A stretch of 64,000 bases of DNA from Phycisphaerae bacterium (GTDB taxonomy: Bacteria > Planctomycetota > Phycisphaerae > Phycisphaerales > UBA1924), in assembly GCA_022180725.1 (NCBI GenBank), contig BQMO01000003.1, positions 62,001 through 126,000 on the forward strand, in the 5' to 3' direction. Position 1 is the stretch's first letter. The number at the start of each line of letters is the position of its first letter. Shown here in pieces: positions 54,663 to 62,888 of the stretch. The notes under the pieces were generated by a model. It did no database searches. It was not told where the DNA came from and saw only the letters and a list, made by a program, of their open reading frames with translations. Both the position numbers and the translations under genes were made by a program.

Positions 54663-54800
54663 ACGCCCCCTCCCCGCGGGTGGGGGCAGGTGGCGGCGAG
54701 ACCGGCGTGCTCGTGCCACCGATGATCGATGGCTCCGCGTCGATCCCGGTGCATGTGCCGTGTCGTCTAGAGAATCGCCCTGCTCCCAGCCGGCGCTATC

Positions 54801-55637
54801 ATGGGCTTGATGGCGTCCGTGCCCGCCAGCCCGACCCCGACGATTCCCGCACGCCGGGAGCGCGTCTTCCTTCGCGGCCTGGCGGACCTCGACGTGCCCG
54901 CCGACGTCGTCGAAACGGGTCAGGGCCGGCCCGTCGTCTTCCTGCACGGCCTGGTCGGCCTCAACGACCACTGGGAAGACGTCGTCCAGCGCATCGCCCA
55001 CCGTTGCCGATGCGTCCTGCTCCAGTTGCCCCTGCTGGACCTGAAGGACGACGATTGCTCCATCGACGGGGCGACCGCCCTGACGGCCCGTTTCCTGGAT
55101 CGATTCCGTACCGAGAAGCCCGTCATCGTCGGCAACTCCTTTGGCGGGCACGTGGCCCTGCGGCTGGCCGTCGAGCAGCCCGACCTGCTCGGGGGGCTGG
55201 TGCTCGCCGGCTCCAGCGGGCTGATCGAGAAGAGCATGGTGAGCGACATCCAGCTGCGTCCCAGCCGCGAGTGGCTCACCCGCAAGATCGGGGAACTCTT
55301 CCACGACAAGGCGAAGATGAACCCGGCGGATGTCGAGCGGGCCTACCTCGAACTCAACGACCGCGCCCACGCCCGCGCGATGGTCCGCCTGTCGCGCACC
55401 GCGCGACGCAACCATCTGGGCGACGAGATGCACCGCATCACCTGCCCGACACTCATCGTGTGGGGGAAGCAGGACATCGTGACGCCCCCCGAGGCGGCCA
55501 CCGAGATGAACGCCCGCATCCGCGGCTCGCGCCTGGTGTGGTTCGAGCAGTGCGGGCACGCCCCGATGATCGAGGCCGCCGAGCCGTTCGGCGAGGCCAT
55601 GCTCGCCTTCCTCGACGACCTGGACGCCCGCGGGTAA
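54801..55637 (+). CDS. Alpha/beta-fold hydrolase
   Basis: 278-aa cytosolic serine hydrolase. The oxyanion region is VVFLHGLVGLNDHW, the nucleophile Ser is in VGNSFGGHVAL (a GNSFGG elbow), the acid Asp is in WGKQDIVTPP and the His is in CGHAPM. A short cap domain lies between. The family includes carbon-carbon-bond and ester hydrolases. Its stop is 6 nt from the GH3 gene, suggesting joint function, for example release or repair of acyl products. Start is either the ATG at 54801 or the one at 54810. Confidence 0.9.
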   Translation: MGLMASVPASPTPTIPARRERVFLRGLADLDVPADVVETGQGRPVVFLHGLVGLNDHWEDVVQRIAHRCRCVLLQLPLLDLKDDDCSIDGATALTARFLDRFRTEKPVIVGNSFGGHVALRLAVEQPDLLGGLVLAGSSGLIEKSMVSDIQLRPSREWLTRKIGELFHDKAKMNPADVERAYLELNDRAHARAMVRLSRTARRNHLGDEMHRITCPTLIVWGKQDIVTPPEAATEMNARIRGSRLVWFEQCGHAPMIEAAEPFGEAMLAFLDDLDARG

Positions 55638-55643
55638 CGCCGG

Positions 55644-57272
55644 ATGAACGCGACCACCCTCGTCGGCCTCGGAATCCGCACGTATCTCGCCGGGCGCATC
55701 GGCCGCCTTTCCAACGCGCGACACTGGCAGGAAAACGCCGCGGGCATTCAACTCGCGCAACTCCGGTCGCTGCTCGGTGCAGCGTCGGGCACGGAGTTCG
55801 GCAAAGCCCACGACTTCGCCACGATCACCGCCCTCCCCAATGCCGAAATCCTCCCCGCGTACCGCAAGGCCGTGCCGATCGCCGACTGGTACGCGTACAA
55901 GGACATGATCGCCCGCATGCGCGAGGGCGGCGAGCCCAACGTCCTCTGGCCCGGGCTGATCCGGGATTACGCCCAGACCAGCGGCACCACCGCGGGCGAC
56001 AAGTACATCCCCGTCTCCGCCGAGATGCTCCGTTCCAACTTCCGCGCCTCGCTCGACATCTTCGCGCACCTCGCCCGTTTCGGCGTCTCGCTGCCCTGGC
56101 TCACCACCGGCAAGTCCCTGTTCCTTGGCGGCTCCACCAACCTCTCCACCAACGCGCACGGCGTGCGCACGGGCGACCTCTCGGGCATCGTGACCCCGCT
56201 CATCCGCTGGCCGGTGTCGGAGATCTACCTCCCCGGGCGCGACATTGCGCTGATGAGCCACTGGCCCGACAAGATCGAGGCCATGGCCACACGGTGCCTG
56301 CGCGAGGATGTCCGCATGGTCAGCGGCATGTGCTCGTGGGCGCTGGTGCTTTTCGAGCGGGTGATGGAACTGGCCCGCAAGACCAACCCCGCCGTCCGCA
56401 CCATCGCCGACGTCTGGCCGAACTTCCGCGTCTTCGTGCACGGGGGCGTCAAGTACGCCCCGTTCGATGCCCGCGTGCGGGCGGCGTTCTCCGGCTCGCC
56501 CGAGGGGGCCGACATCCCGACGCGCCTGGAGTTGTACCCCGCGTCGGAAGGGTTCGTCGCCATCCAGGACACGCCGCGCGACCCCGGGCTGCGCCTGCTC
56601 ACCGACATCGGCAACTTCGCCGAGTTCGTCCCGCTCGAAGCGATCGATCGGCCCGACGCCCCCGCCTACGCGTGCCACGAGGTCGAGAAGGGACAGAAGT
56701 ACGTCGTCGTGTTGTCCACCTGCGCCGGGTTGTGGCGATACATCCTCGGCGACGTGGTCATATTCGACACCGTGCCCGATAGGCCGCACTCCCTGGGCGG
56801 GGGCGGGGGCGACGGCCCGCCGCGCCTGCGCATCGTCGGCCGCCACCGCCACTTCATCAACGCCTTCGGGGAGAACCTCATCGTCGAGCACGTCGAGAAC
56901 GCCGTGGCCCACGCGGCCCGTGCCGCGGGCGTAACAGTGGGTGAGTTCACCGCCGCCCCGGTCTACCCGCGCGACGGGGTGCGCCCCGGGCTGGAACTGC
57001 TGGTGGAGATCGACGGCCCGCGCCCGGGCGGGCCCGTGATCGCGGCGTTCCGGGATGCCTTCGACGCGTCGTTGAAGGACCAGAACGCCGACTACACGAC
57101 CAAACGCACCTCCGGCGTGGGCATGGCCGAGCCGATGATCACGCCCGTGCCGTGCGGCACGTTCCACCGCTGGCTGGAATCGCGCGGGAAACTCGGCGGG
57201 CAGCACAAATGCCCGCGGTGCGCCAACGAACGGACCATCCTCGAGGCCGTCGCCGCGTGCGAGCCGTCGTGA
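55644..57272 (+). CDS. GH3-family acyl-adenylating enzyme
   Basis: 542-aa member of the GH3 branch of the ANL superfamily, whose plant members join carboxylates (auxin, jasmonate) to amino acids through acyl-AMP. The ATP-phosphate loop is TSGTTAGDKYIPV (about 112-124), the adenine motif YPASEGFVAIQDT and the hinge-type motif LWRYILGDVV. A C-terminal small domain follows (HFINAFGENLIVEHVENAV). It has no signal peptide. Bacterial GH3 proteins are little studied, and the acyl and amine substrates here are unknown. The hydrolase upstream and polysaccharide export genes downstream suggest tailoring of an envelope molecule. Confidence 0.9.
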   Translation: MNATTLVGLGIRTYLAGRIGRLSNARHWQENAAGIQLAQLRSLLGAASGTEFGKAHDFATITALPNAEILPAYRKAVPIADWYAYKDMIARMREGGEPNVLWPGLIRDYAQTSGTTAGDKYIPVSAEMLRSNFRASLDIFAHLARFGVSLPWLTTGKSLFLGGSTNLSTNAHGVRTGDLSGIVTPLIRWPVSEIYLPGRDIALMSHWPDKIEAMATRCLREDVRMVSGMCSWALVLFERVMELARKTNPAVRTIADVWPNFRVFVHGGVKYAPFDARVRAAFSGSPEGADIPTRLELYPASEGFVAIQDTPRDPGLRLLTDIGNFAEFVPLEAIDRPDAPAYACHEVEKGQKYVVVLSTCAGLWRYILGDVVIFDTVPDRPHSLGGGGGDGPPRLRIVGRHRHFINAFGENLIVEHVENAVAHAARAAGVTVGEFTAAPVYPRDGVRPGLELLVEIDGPRPGGPVIAAFRDAFDASLKDQNADYTTKRTSGVGMAEPMITPVPCGTFHRWLESRGKLGGQHKCPRCANERTILEAVAACEPS

Positions 57273-57326
57273 CGAGCGTAACCGACGCCATCGCCTACCC
57301 TTGGGCTCCTCGAACGCGCACCGACC

Positions 57327-58187
57327 ATGTCCGACGCCGTGCTGCACACCGCCCGACCGACGCCCCTCGCGGCGCTCCTCAACCCTGCCCGCATGATCGG
57401 GGGGCTGTGGATGCGGCGTGACCTCATCGCGCAGTTCGCCCGCCGGTACTTTTCGCAGCGCTACCGCGGCACGCACCTGGGGGCCGTCTGGGCGATTGTC
57501 TATCCGCTGCTGTCGCTCCTCATCTTCACGTTTGTGTTCGGGACGGTCCTCTCGGCCCGCTATCGCGTCATGGGTGACGAGCCGCGCTCGCACTACGCCG
57601 TGCTCCTGTTCACGAGCATGACGGTCTTCGCCGTCTTCGTCGAATCGGTCGTGCGCTCGACCAGCCTCGTGGCCGACAACCCCTCGTACGTCAAGAAGGT
57701 GGTCTTTCCGCTGGAAGTGCTCCCCGTGGCGCAGGCGGCGGCCTCGGTCATGTTCGGGTGCATCGGGATCGTGCTGGCGCTGATCGCGACGTGGATCGTG
57801 TACGGGCGCATCCCCTGGACCGCCGCGCTCTTCCCCGCGGTGCTCCTCCCCATGCTCCCGCTGGCCCTGGGGCTGGCGTGGTTCTTCTCCTCGCTCTGCG
57901 TGTTCGTCCGCGACGTGGCCAACGTCGTGGGCATTGTCATCTCATCGCTGCTCATCTTCCTCACACCCGTCTTCTTCAGCATTGACCACCTCCCCGAGCG
58001 TTGGCGACCCCTGGCGCACCTCAACCCGCTCGCGCCGATCATCGACGGCGCGAGAAAGACGCTCGTGCTCGGCGAGCAACCCGACTGGCCCGCGCTCGCC
58101 GTGGTGCTCGTGGTGGGACTGGCCGTCGCCCAACTCGGGTACGCCTGGTTCATGAAGAGCAAGCGGGGGTTCGCCGATGTCCTCTGA
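57327..58187 (+). CDS. wzm: Polysaccharide ABC exporter permease (Wzm/TagG type)
   Basis: 286-aa permease with six helices. It begins with the amphipathic segment RDLIAQFARRYFSQRYRGTHLGAVWAIVYPLLSLLIFTFVFG, the signature of the polysaccharide ABC2 family. Further helices cover about 75-100, 115-150 and 155-190, and a GVVISSLLIF-like helix precedes FFSIDHLPERWRPLAHLNPLAPIIDGAR. It forms the channel for lipid-linked glycans. The ATPase gene starts inside its 3' end (11-nt overlap). Confidence 0.92.
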   Translation: MSDAVLHTARPTPLAALLNPARMIGGLWMRRDLIAQFARRYFSQRYRGTHLGAVWAIVYPLLSLLIFTFVFGTVLSARYRVMGDEPRSHYAVLLFTSMTVFAVFVESVVRSTSLVADNPSYVKKVVFPLEVLPVAQAAASVMFGCIGIVLALIATWIVYGRIPWTAALFPAVLLPMLPLALGLAWFFSSLCVFVRDVANVVGIVISSLLIFLTPVFFSIDHLPERWRPLAHLNPLAPIIDGARKTLVLGEQPDWPALAVVLVVGLAVAQLGYAWFMKSKRGFADVL

Positions 58188-59505
58188 AACCCTCGCCCCC
58201 GCGCCCTCGCCCGTGCCCGCGACGACGCCGCCCCCGGGCATCGCCTGCCGAAACCTCGGCAAGCGCTACCACATCTACGCCCGCCCGCAGGACCGTCTCA
58301 AGCAGGCGCTGCTCCGCTGGACCGGCAAGCGGTACTACCACGACTTCTGGGCCGTGCGGGGGGTGGGGTTCGACGTGGCGCCGGGCGAATCGGTGGGAAT
58401 CATCGGGCGCAACGGCTCGGGCAAGAGCACGCTGCTCCAGATGATCGCCGGCACGCTGACGCCCACCGAGGGTTCGGTCACGGTGCGCGGACGTGTCGCC
58501 GCCCTGCTCGAACTGGGCAGCGGGTTCAACCCCGAGTTCACCGGACGCGAGAACGTCTACATGAACGGGGCGATTCTCGGCATCTCCAAGGCCGAGATGC
58601 ACGCGCGGTTCGACGCCATCGCCGCCTTCGCCGACATCGGGGAGTTCCTCGACCAGCCTGTCAAGACCTACTCCAGCGGCATGCACCTGCGCCTGGCCTT
58701 CGCGGTGGCGGCGAGCGTGGACCCCGAGGTGCTCATCGTCGACGAGGCCCTCGCGGTGGGGGACCTGCTCTTCCAGGCCAAGTGCACGGCCCGCCTCCGG
58801 CGTCTGCTCGACGCGGGCACCACGCTGCTGCTCGTGTCCCACAGCCTCGACGCGGTGCGGTCCCTCTGCCGCAAGGCCGTGTGGATGGAGCAGGGGCAGG
58901 TCGTGGCGCTCGGGCCGTCCAAGGACGTTACGGAGCGGTACGCGTCGGCGATGCACGTGGAGCACAACGCCGCCACCGTGCCCGACGCCCTCGCCACCGC
59001 CGAGGACGCGCCCGAGGCCGAGGCCATCCGTGCCGCGGCGGCGCGCCTCGCCGGGCCGAATGACCCCGCCTCGCCCATCCGGGTGCGGCGGGTCGCGCTC
59101 ACGAACGCGCACGGCCGCACGACCGAGGCGCTGACGCTGAGCGAGCGATTCGCCATCGAGGTCGAACTGGCCTCCGCCGTGGACCTCGATCACATTTCGG
59201 TCGGGATCATCATCAAGGACCGGCACGGGCTGGAACTCACCGGGGAGAGCGTTTTCAACACGCTCCAGCGCGGCGTGCCCATGCGGGCGGATCGCCCTAT
59301 CACGGTCCGCTTCGAGGCCGAGAATAACCTCCGCCCCGACGATTACCACGTCGCCGTGCGGGTCAACCGCGTGACCCGCTGGGATCGATCCGACAACGTG
59401 CTGTTCTACGCCGACGACGCGGCGGCGGCCTTTCGGTCGCTCGCCGATCCCGACCGCCCCCTGTGGTTCCGCTACAAGCACCCCTTCAAGGTCACGATCT
59501 CATGA
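58177..59505 (+). CDS. wzt: Polysaccharide ABC exporter ATPase with C-terminal glycan-binding domain
   Basis: 442 aa. The N-terminal ATPase has Walker A GRNGSGKST, the MNGAILGISKAEM region before the signature, KTYSSGMHLRLAFAVA as signature and LIVDEALAVGD as Walker B. The C-terminal ~190 residues (from about 255) form a Wzt_C-like beta-sandwich (IRVRRVALTNAHGRTTEALTL ... FAIEVELASAV ... DDYHVAVRVNRV), which in O-antigen exporters reads the terminal modification of the glycan. Such a domain implies that the chain carries a specific cap. The stop overlaps the next gene's ATG by four bases. Confidence 0.93.
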   Translation: MSSETLAPAPSPVPATTPPPGIACRNLGKRYHIYARPQDRLKQALLRWTGKRYYHDFWAVRGVGFDVAPGESVGIIGRNGSGKSTLLQMIAGTLTPTEGSVTVRGRVAALLELGSGFNPEFTGRENVYMNGAILGISKAEMHARFDAIAAFADIGEFLDQPVKTYSSGMHLRLAFAVAASVDPEVLIVDEALAVGDLLFQAKCTARLRRLLDAGTTLLLVSHSLDAVRSLCRKAVWMEQGQVVALGPSKDVTERYASAMHVEHNAATVPDALATAEDAPEAEAIRAAAARLAGPNDPASPIRVRRVALTNAHGRTTEALTLSERFAIEVELASAVDLDHISVGIIIKDRHGLELTGESVFNTLQRGVPMRADRPITVRFEAENNLRPDDYHVAVRVNRVTRWDRSDNVLFYADDAAAAFRSLADPDRPLWFRYKHPFKVTIS

Positions 59506-61199
59506 GCGGTCCATGGTTTTTCTATGCCGATGAACGCACCGCCTCGCGCCTCCGCGACCCCGGGCAGGCCGTCGTCATGGTCGGCAGTTTCATGGGCTAC
59601 CCCAACTTCGGGGACATCCTGCAACTGAAGGGCGCGCTGCGATGGCACGCCGCACAGACCGGGTGCACGCCCATCCTCATCCTCGATGTTGATGCCATCA
59701 CCGACGACGACTACCCGGCCCGCGTGCGCCGCAACTACGGCGTCGAGTCGCTCGTCTTCTTCTGCACCTACCCGCTCACCAACCCTCCCGCCGGCCTGGC
59801 CCTCGTCCCGACGATGCCCGCCATCCCCAACCTGCACCTCTACGGCGGGGGATTCCTCAACCCGCTCTGGGGCGATTTTCTCGTATCGCTTGTCGAGGGG
59901 GTGTACGCCGCATTCGGCTCGACCCGCTACCTGGTGAGCGGGCAGCAGGTCGATCCAGCCTTCCGCGACGCCATGGCCGCGCACTTCACCCGCTGCCCGC
60001 CCATCCTCGCCGGGGGGCGCGACCCGACGTCGGCGAAAGTACTCGCCTCCTGCGGCGTGCGGGCGGCGTTCTCCTTCGACGATGCCACCGAATGTGCCGC
60101 CGATATCGCCGCGGCGCTCACACGCAACGGCGAACCCGGCGGCCCGCACGCCCTGGTGCACCTCAACGCCTCGGGGTACACGCGCTCCGACGGCGAGGCC
60201 GCCCAACTCGCCACGCTGCTCGATCGGCTTGTGACATTACGTGATCATCTCGGGCCGCAGGCTCGATTCACGCTGCTCCAGGCGTACACCGACCGCCGCA
60301 CGTACGACATCGCGGACACGCTGGGCGTGGTGCAGTTGCTCGACGACACGTTCCCGCTGCGGGAGTACGGCGTGCTGCACCTGGACCGGATCGCGATGGA
60401 CCTGGGGCGTGAAGGGTGGGATCGCGGGCTGGGGCTGACGCCGGCGCCAACGATCGCGCTGACGTCGTCGTACCACGTGTCGATGCTGTGCGCGATGATG
60501 GGGGTGCCGTGCTGGATGGAAGGGCGCAATGACTACTACCGGCAGAAGCGGTCGGGGCTGGGGCACGAACACGCGGATTTCCGCGTTTTTTTGGCGAATC
60601 CGACGGCGGCGACGCTGGCGGACGGGCTGGCGGCGCGGTCGGTGTGGCTGGAGCGGCTGAGCGAGGCCTGGGCCGCGCCGTCGCCAGCGGCGACCCTGCG
60701 GGAAGCCCCGTCGCGGCGCGTTCCGCCGGCTCGGGCATGGACGGGCAAGCAAACGGTGGCGAAACTGCGGGAACACCTGCTGGCCTGGGCGAAGGACGCG
60801 GAAGCATCGGCGGTGCGGGCGCACGCGCGGGCGACGGAACTTGGTGCACGGTTGGGGCAGGTCGAAGGTGCGTTTCACGAAGAAAAGGAAACCGCACGAC
60901 TCCTTCGCGCGCAGATTGATGATCTCGGCGCGCAAGTTCGTGACCTTGCCGCGGCACGCGACGCGACGGCGGCGGAACTCGACGGCGCGCGCCGGGAAGT
61001 TCGCACGCTGGGCGAGGCGCTCGACGCGGCGAGGGGCGAACTCGTCCGCGTTCGGGCGGAACTCGGGGGCGAACTGGCCTCGTGGAAGGCGTGGGCCAAC
61101 GATCTCGAAGGCCAACTGGCCCGTGACCGGGCGAGGCTCGCCACGCTTGAGGACTTGTGCGGGATGACGATCCAGCGGCTTCGCCGCATGACCGCGTAA
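59502..61199 (+). CDS. Polysaccharide pyruvyl-transferase-like protein with coiled coil
   Basis: 565 aa. Residues about 25-370 resemble the polysaccharide pyruvyl transferase family: VMVGSFMGYPNFGDILQLKGA with the N-x-GD loop, then LHLYGGGFLNPLWGDF, and the donor-side IALTSSYHVSMLCAMMGVPCW with Ser-x-His. From about 425 a long Ala/Arg/Glu heptad region (HLLAWAKDAEASAVRAHARA ... LEGQLARDRARLATLED) predicts a coiled coil of more than 100 residues. It may add pyruvate or a related acid to the exported glycan, possibly as the cap sensed by Wzt. The ATG at 59502 is coupled to wzt. Confidence 0.82.
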   Translation: MSGPWFFYADERTASRLRDPGQAVVMVGSFMGYPNFGDILQLKGALRWHAAQTGCTPILILDVDAITDDDYPARVRRNYGVESLVFFCTYPLTNPPAGLALVPTMPAIPNLHLYGGGFLNPLWGDFLVSLVEGVYAAFGSTRYLVSGQQVDPAFRDAMAAHFTRCPPILAGGRDPTSAKVLASCGVRAAFSFDDATECAADIAAALTRNGEPGGPHALVHLNASGYTRSDGEAAQLATLLDRLVTLRDHLGPQARFTLLQAYTDRRTYDIADTLGVVQLLDDTFPLREYGVLHLDRIAMDLGREGWDRGLGLTPAPTIALTSSYHVSMLCAMMGVPCWMEGRNDYYRQKRSGLGHEHADFRVFLANPTAATLADGLAARSVWLERLSEAWAAPSPAATLREAPSRRVPPARAWTGKQTVAKLREHLLAWAKDAEASAVRAHARATELGARLGQVEGAFHEEKETARLLRAQIDDLGAQVRDLAAARDATAAELDGARREVRTLGEALDAARGELVRVRAELGGELASWKAWANDLEGQLARDRARLATLEDLCGMTIQRLRRMTA

Positions 61200-61214
61200 C
61201 CCCCGGAGACCGAC

Positions 61215-62876
61215 GTGACCGCGCCCGACTCCACGCCACCCCCGGACCCCAAGCACCCCGTGCTCGATCCCGACGCGGCGCGGAGCGATCTGGATCGTCT
61301 TCTCGACCGTGCGGGCGACCGGGCGTTTGAACTGGCATTCATCAAGCGGACGCGGATGTATCGCCTCGGGACCAAGGCGCGGCACTCCGCGCTCGGGCGG
61401 CTGCTGGTGGGGCGCGACGGGGTGACGGTGCGCGCGATGGGGGAGGCCAACCCCACGAGCGGCGGGGCCGAGGTCTGGCTGCTCCATGCCTCGGGCACGC
61501 CCGGGGGACGGAGCGTGCCGTGGGACTACGTCCTCGCTGACGAGGGGTGGGCACGTCGCGACGACGCGGCGAGGGCGCATGGGCAGTGCCTGGTGACGGA
61601 AGCGAGGGCGGTGCTCGTGGTGCGGCTCGGGCCGGACCCGGAGCTTCGATTTCTGTCGCATCCGTGGAGCGGGAAGGTCGAAGTTTCGTACCGGGGGCGG
61701 CGGCAAATCATCGACCTGTACGCCGCGGAGAGTCGCGTGGTGCGCGTCTTCCCCGCGCGGACGCCGATGGTGGCGGCGGACCTGAATGTGCCGACCGCGG
61801 CGCTGAACGGTCGCGCCCCGGCGAGCGTCGTGCCGGCGTCAGGGACGCCGACGTTTTCACCCGCGCAGTCGCGGTTCATCGAGGCGGTGCGAGCGGCAAA
61901 CCCGCCGGCCGTGGCGGTGTCGTGCCCGAGTTACCTGGGCGTCACGTCGTCGACGGTCAACCTGTTCGAGCACACGCTGTTCATGCCCGAGGCTCGTGGC
62001 GACGACCCCCGGCTGCTGAACGAGGCGGACCTGCGGCACTACGCCCACGTACTGGAGGCGACGAAATGCCCGCGCGTGGTTTTCAGCGGGGGGGACGACA
62101 AGCAGCACCGGGTGATGGAGATTCTGCGGGACCTCGCGCCCGGGGTGCGGTGTGATTTGTTTCTCCACGCGTCGTACCCGCAGTTCGTCGAGGATCTGAC
62201 GTGGGCGTGGGTGAAGCGGTGGTTTGATTCGGCGCGGGCGGGGCACGTGCACACCATCGCCAGCGACAAGGCGGGGTACGACCGGTTCGTGGCATCGCTG
62301 GGTCTGCGCGGGGCGGTGCTGCTGAACCGCGTGCCCGGGCCGATGCTCGAGGCGCCCGAGTTGCCCGAGGCGCCCCGTCGCGTGGGGGTGTGGCTGTCGG
62401 GAGAAACGTACCGGAAGATCCCGCACGCCATGCTCGCGGCGGTGCGGATGATGGAGGGCGCGGTGCTGCACGGGTCGGGGCTGCGCGGACGGGCGCGCGA
62501 GGTTGTGGAGTACCTCGGCGTGCCGCGGGGCGAAGTGGCCGAGGGGCAGTTGACGCACGACGAACTCTTCGCGGCGATGCGGCGGACGCACGTCACGCTG
62601 TACGTGACATTCATCGAGTGTTGCCCGATGCTGCCGCTGGAGAGCCTGCACCAGGGCGTGCCGGCGCTGATCGGGCCGAACAGCCACTTGTTCGAGGACG
62701 ATCGGTACCTCTTTGAGCGGCTGGTCGTGTCCTTCCCCGAGCGGGCGGAGGTGATCGCCGATTACGCGGAGCGTGCGATCCGGGAGCGGCGGGAGATCAT
62801 CGCGGCGTACCGGGCGTATTACCCGGGGTACGACGCGCGGGCACGGGCATCGGTGGAGGCGTTTCTGCGAGACTGA
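61215..62876 (+). CDS. GT-B-like glycosyltransferase
   Basis: 553-aa protein starting at a GTG after GGAGA. The N-terminal ~215 residues are of unknown type. The C-terminal part looks like a GT4-type GT-B fold: FSGGDDKQHRVMEILRDL, then RRVGVWLSGETYRKIPHAML, RTHVTLYVTFIECCPMLPLESLHQGVPAL with the E-x7-E-like donor site, and a last helix ending in ARASVEAFLRD. No signal or membrane segment is seen, so it should act at the cytoplasmic face in assembling the glycan exported by the adjacent ABC system. Donor and acceptor are unknown. Confidence 0.75.
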   Translation: MTAPDSTPPPDPKHPVLDPDAARSDLDRLLDRAGDRAFELAFIKRTRMYRLGTKARHSALGRLLVGRDGVTVRAMGEANPTSGGAEVWLLHASGTPGGRSVPWDYVLADEGWARRDDAARAHGQCLVTEARAVLVVRLGPDPELRFLSHPWSGKVEVSYRGRRQIIDLYAAESRVVRVFPARTPMVAADLNVPTAALNGRAPASVVPASGTPTFSPAQSRFIEAVRAANPPAVAVSCPSYLGVTSSTVNLFEHTLFMPEARGDDPRLLNEADLRHYAHVLEATKCPRVVFSGGDDKQHRVMEILRDLAPGVRCDLFLHASYPQFVEDLTWAWVKRWFDSARAGHVHTIASDKAGYDRFVASLGLRGAVLLNRVPGPMLEAPELPEAPRRVGVWLSGETYRKIPHAMLAAVRMMEGAVLHGSGLRGRAREVVEYLGVPRGEVAEGQLTHDELFAAMRRTHVTLYVTFIECCPMLPLESLHQGVPALIGPNSHLFEDDRYLFERLVVSFPERAEVIADYAERAIRERREIIAAYRAYYPGYDARARASVEAFLRD

Positions 62877-62888
62877 GGTGTGTGCGTG

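Noticed and set aside
54665..54688. GC-rich inverted repeat after lolD as a terminator
   Set aside because: The stem has a mismatch and no run of T follows.
53829..57593. A 1,254-codon antisense open frame across lolD, the hydrolase and the GH3 gene
   Set aside because: It crosses three well-supported genes and the intergenic gaps, has no motif and has the amino-acid bias of a GC-driven shadow.
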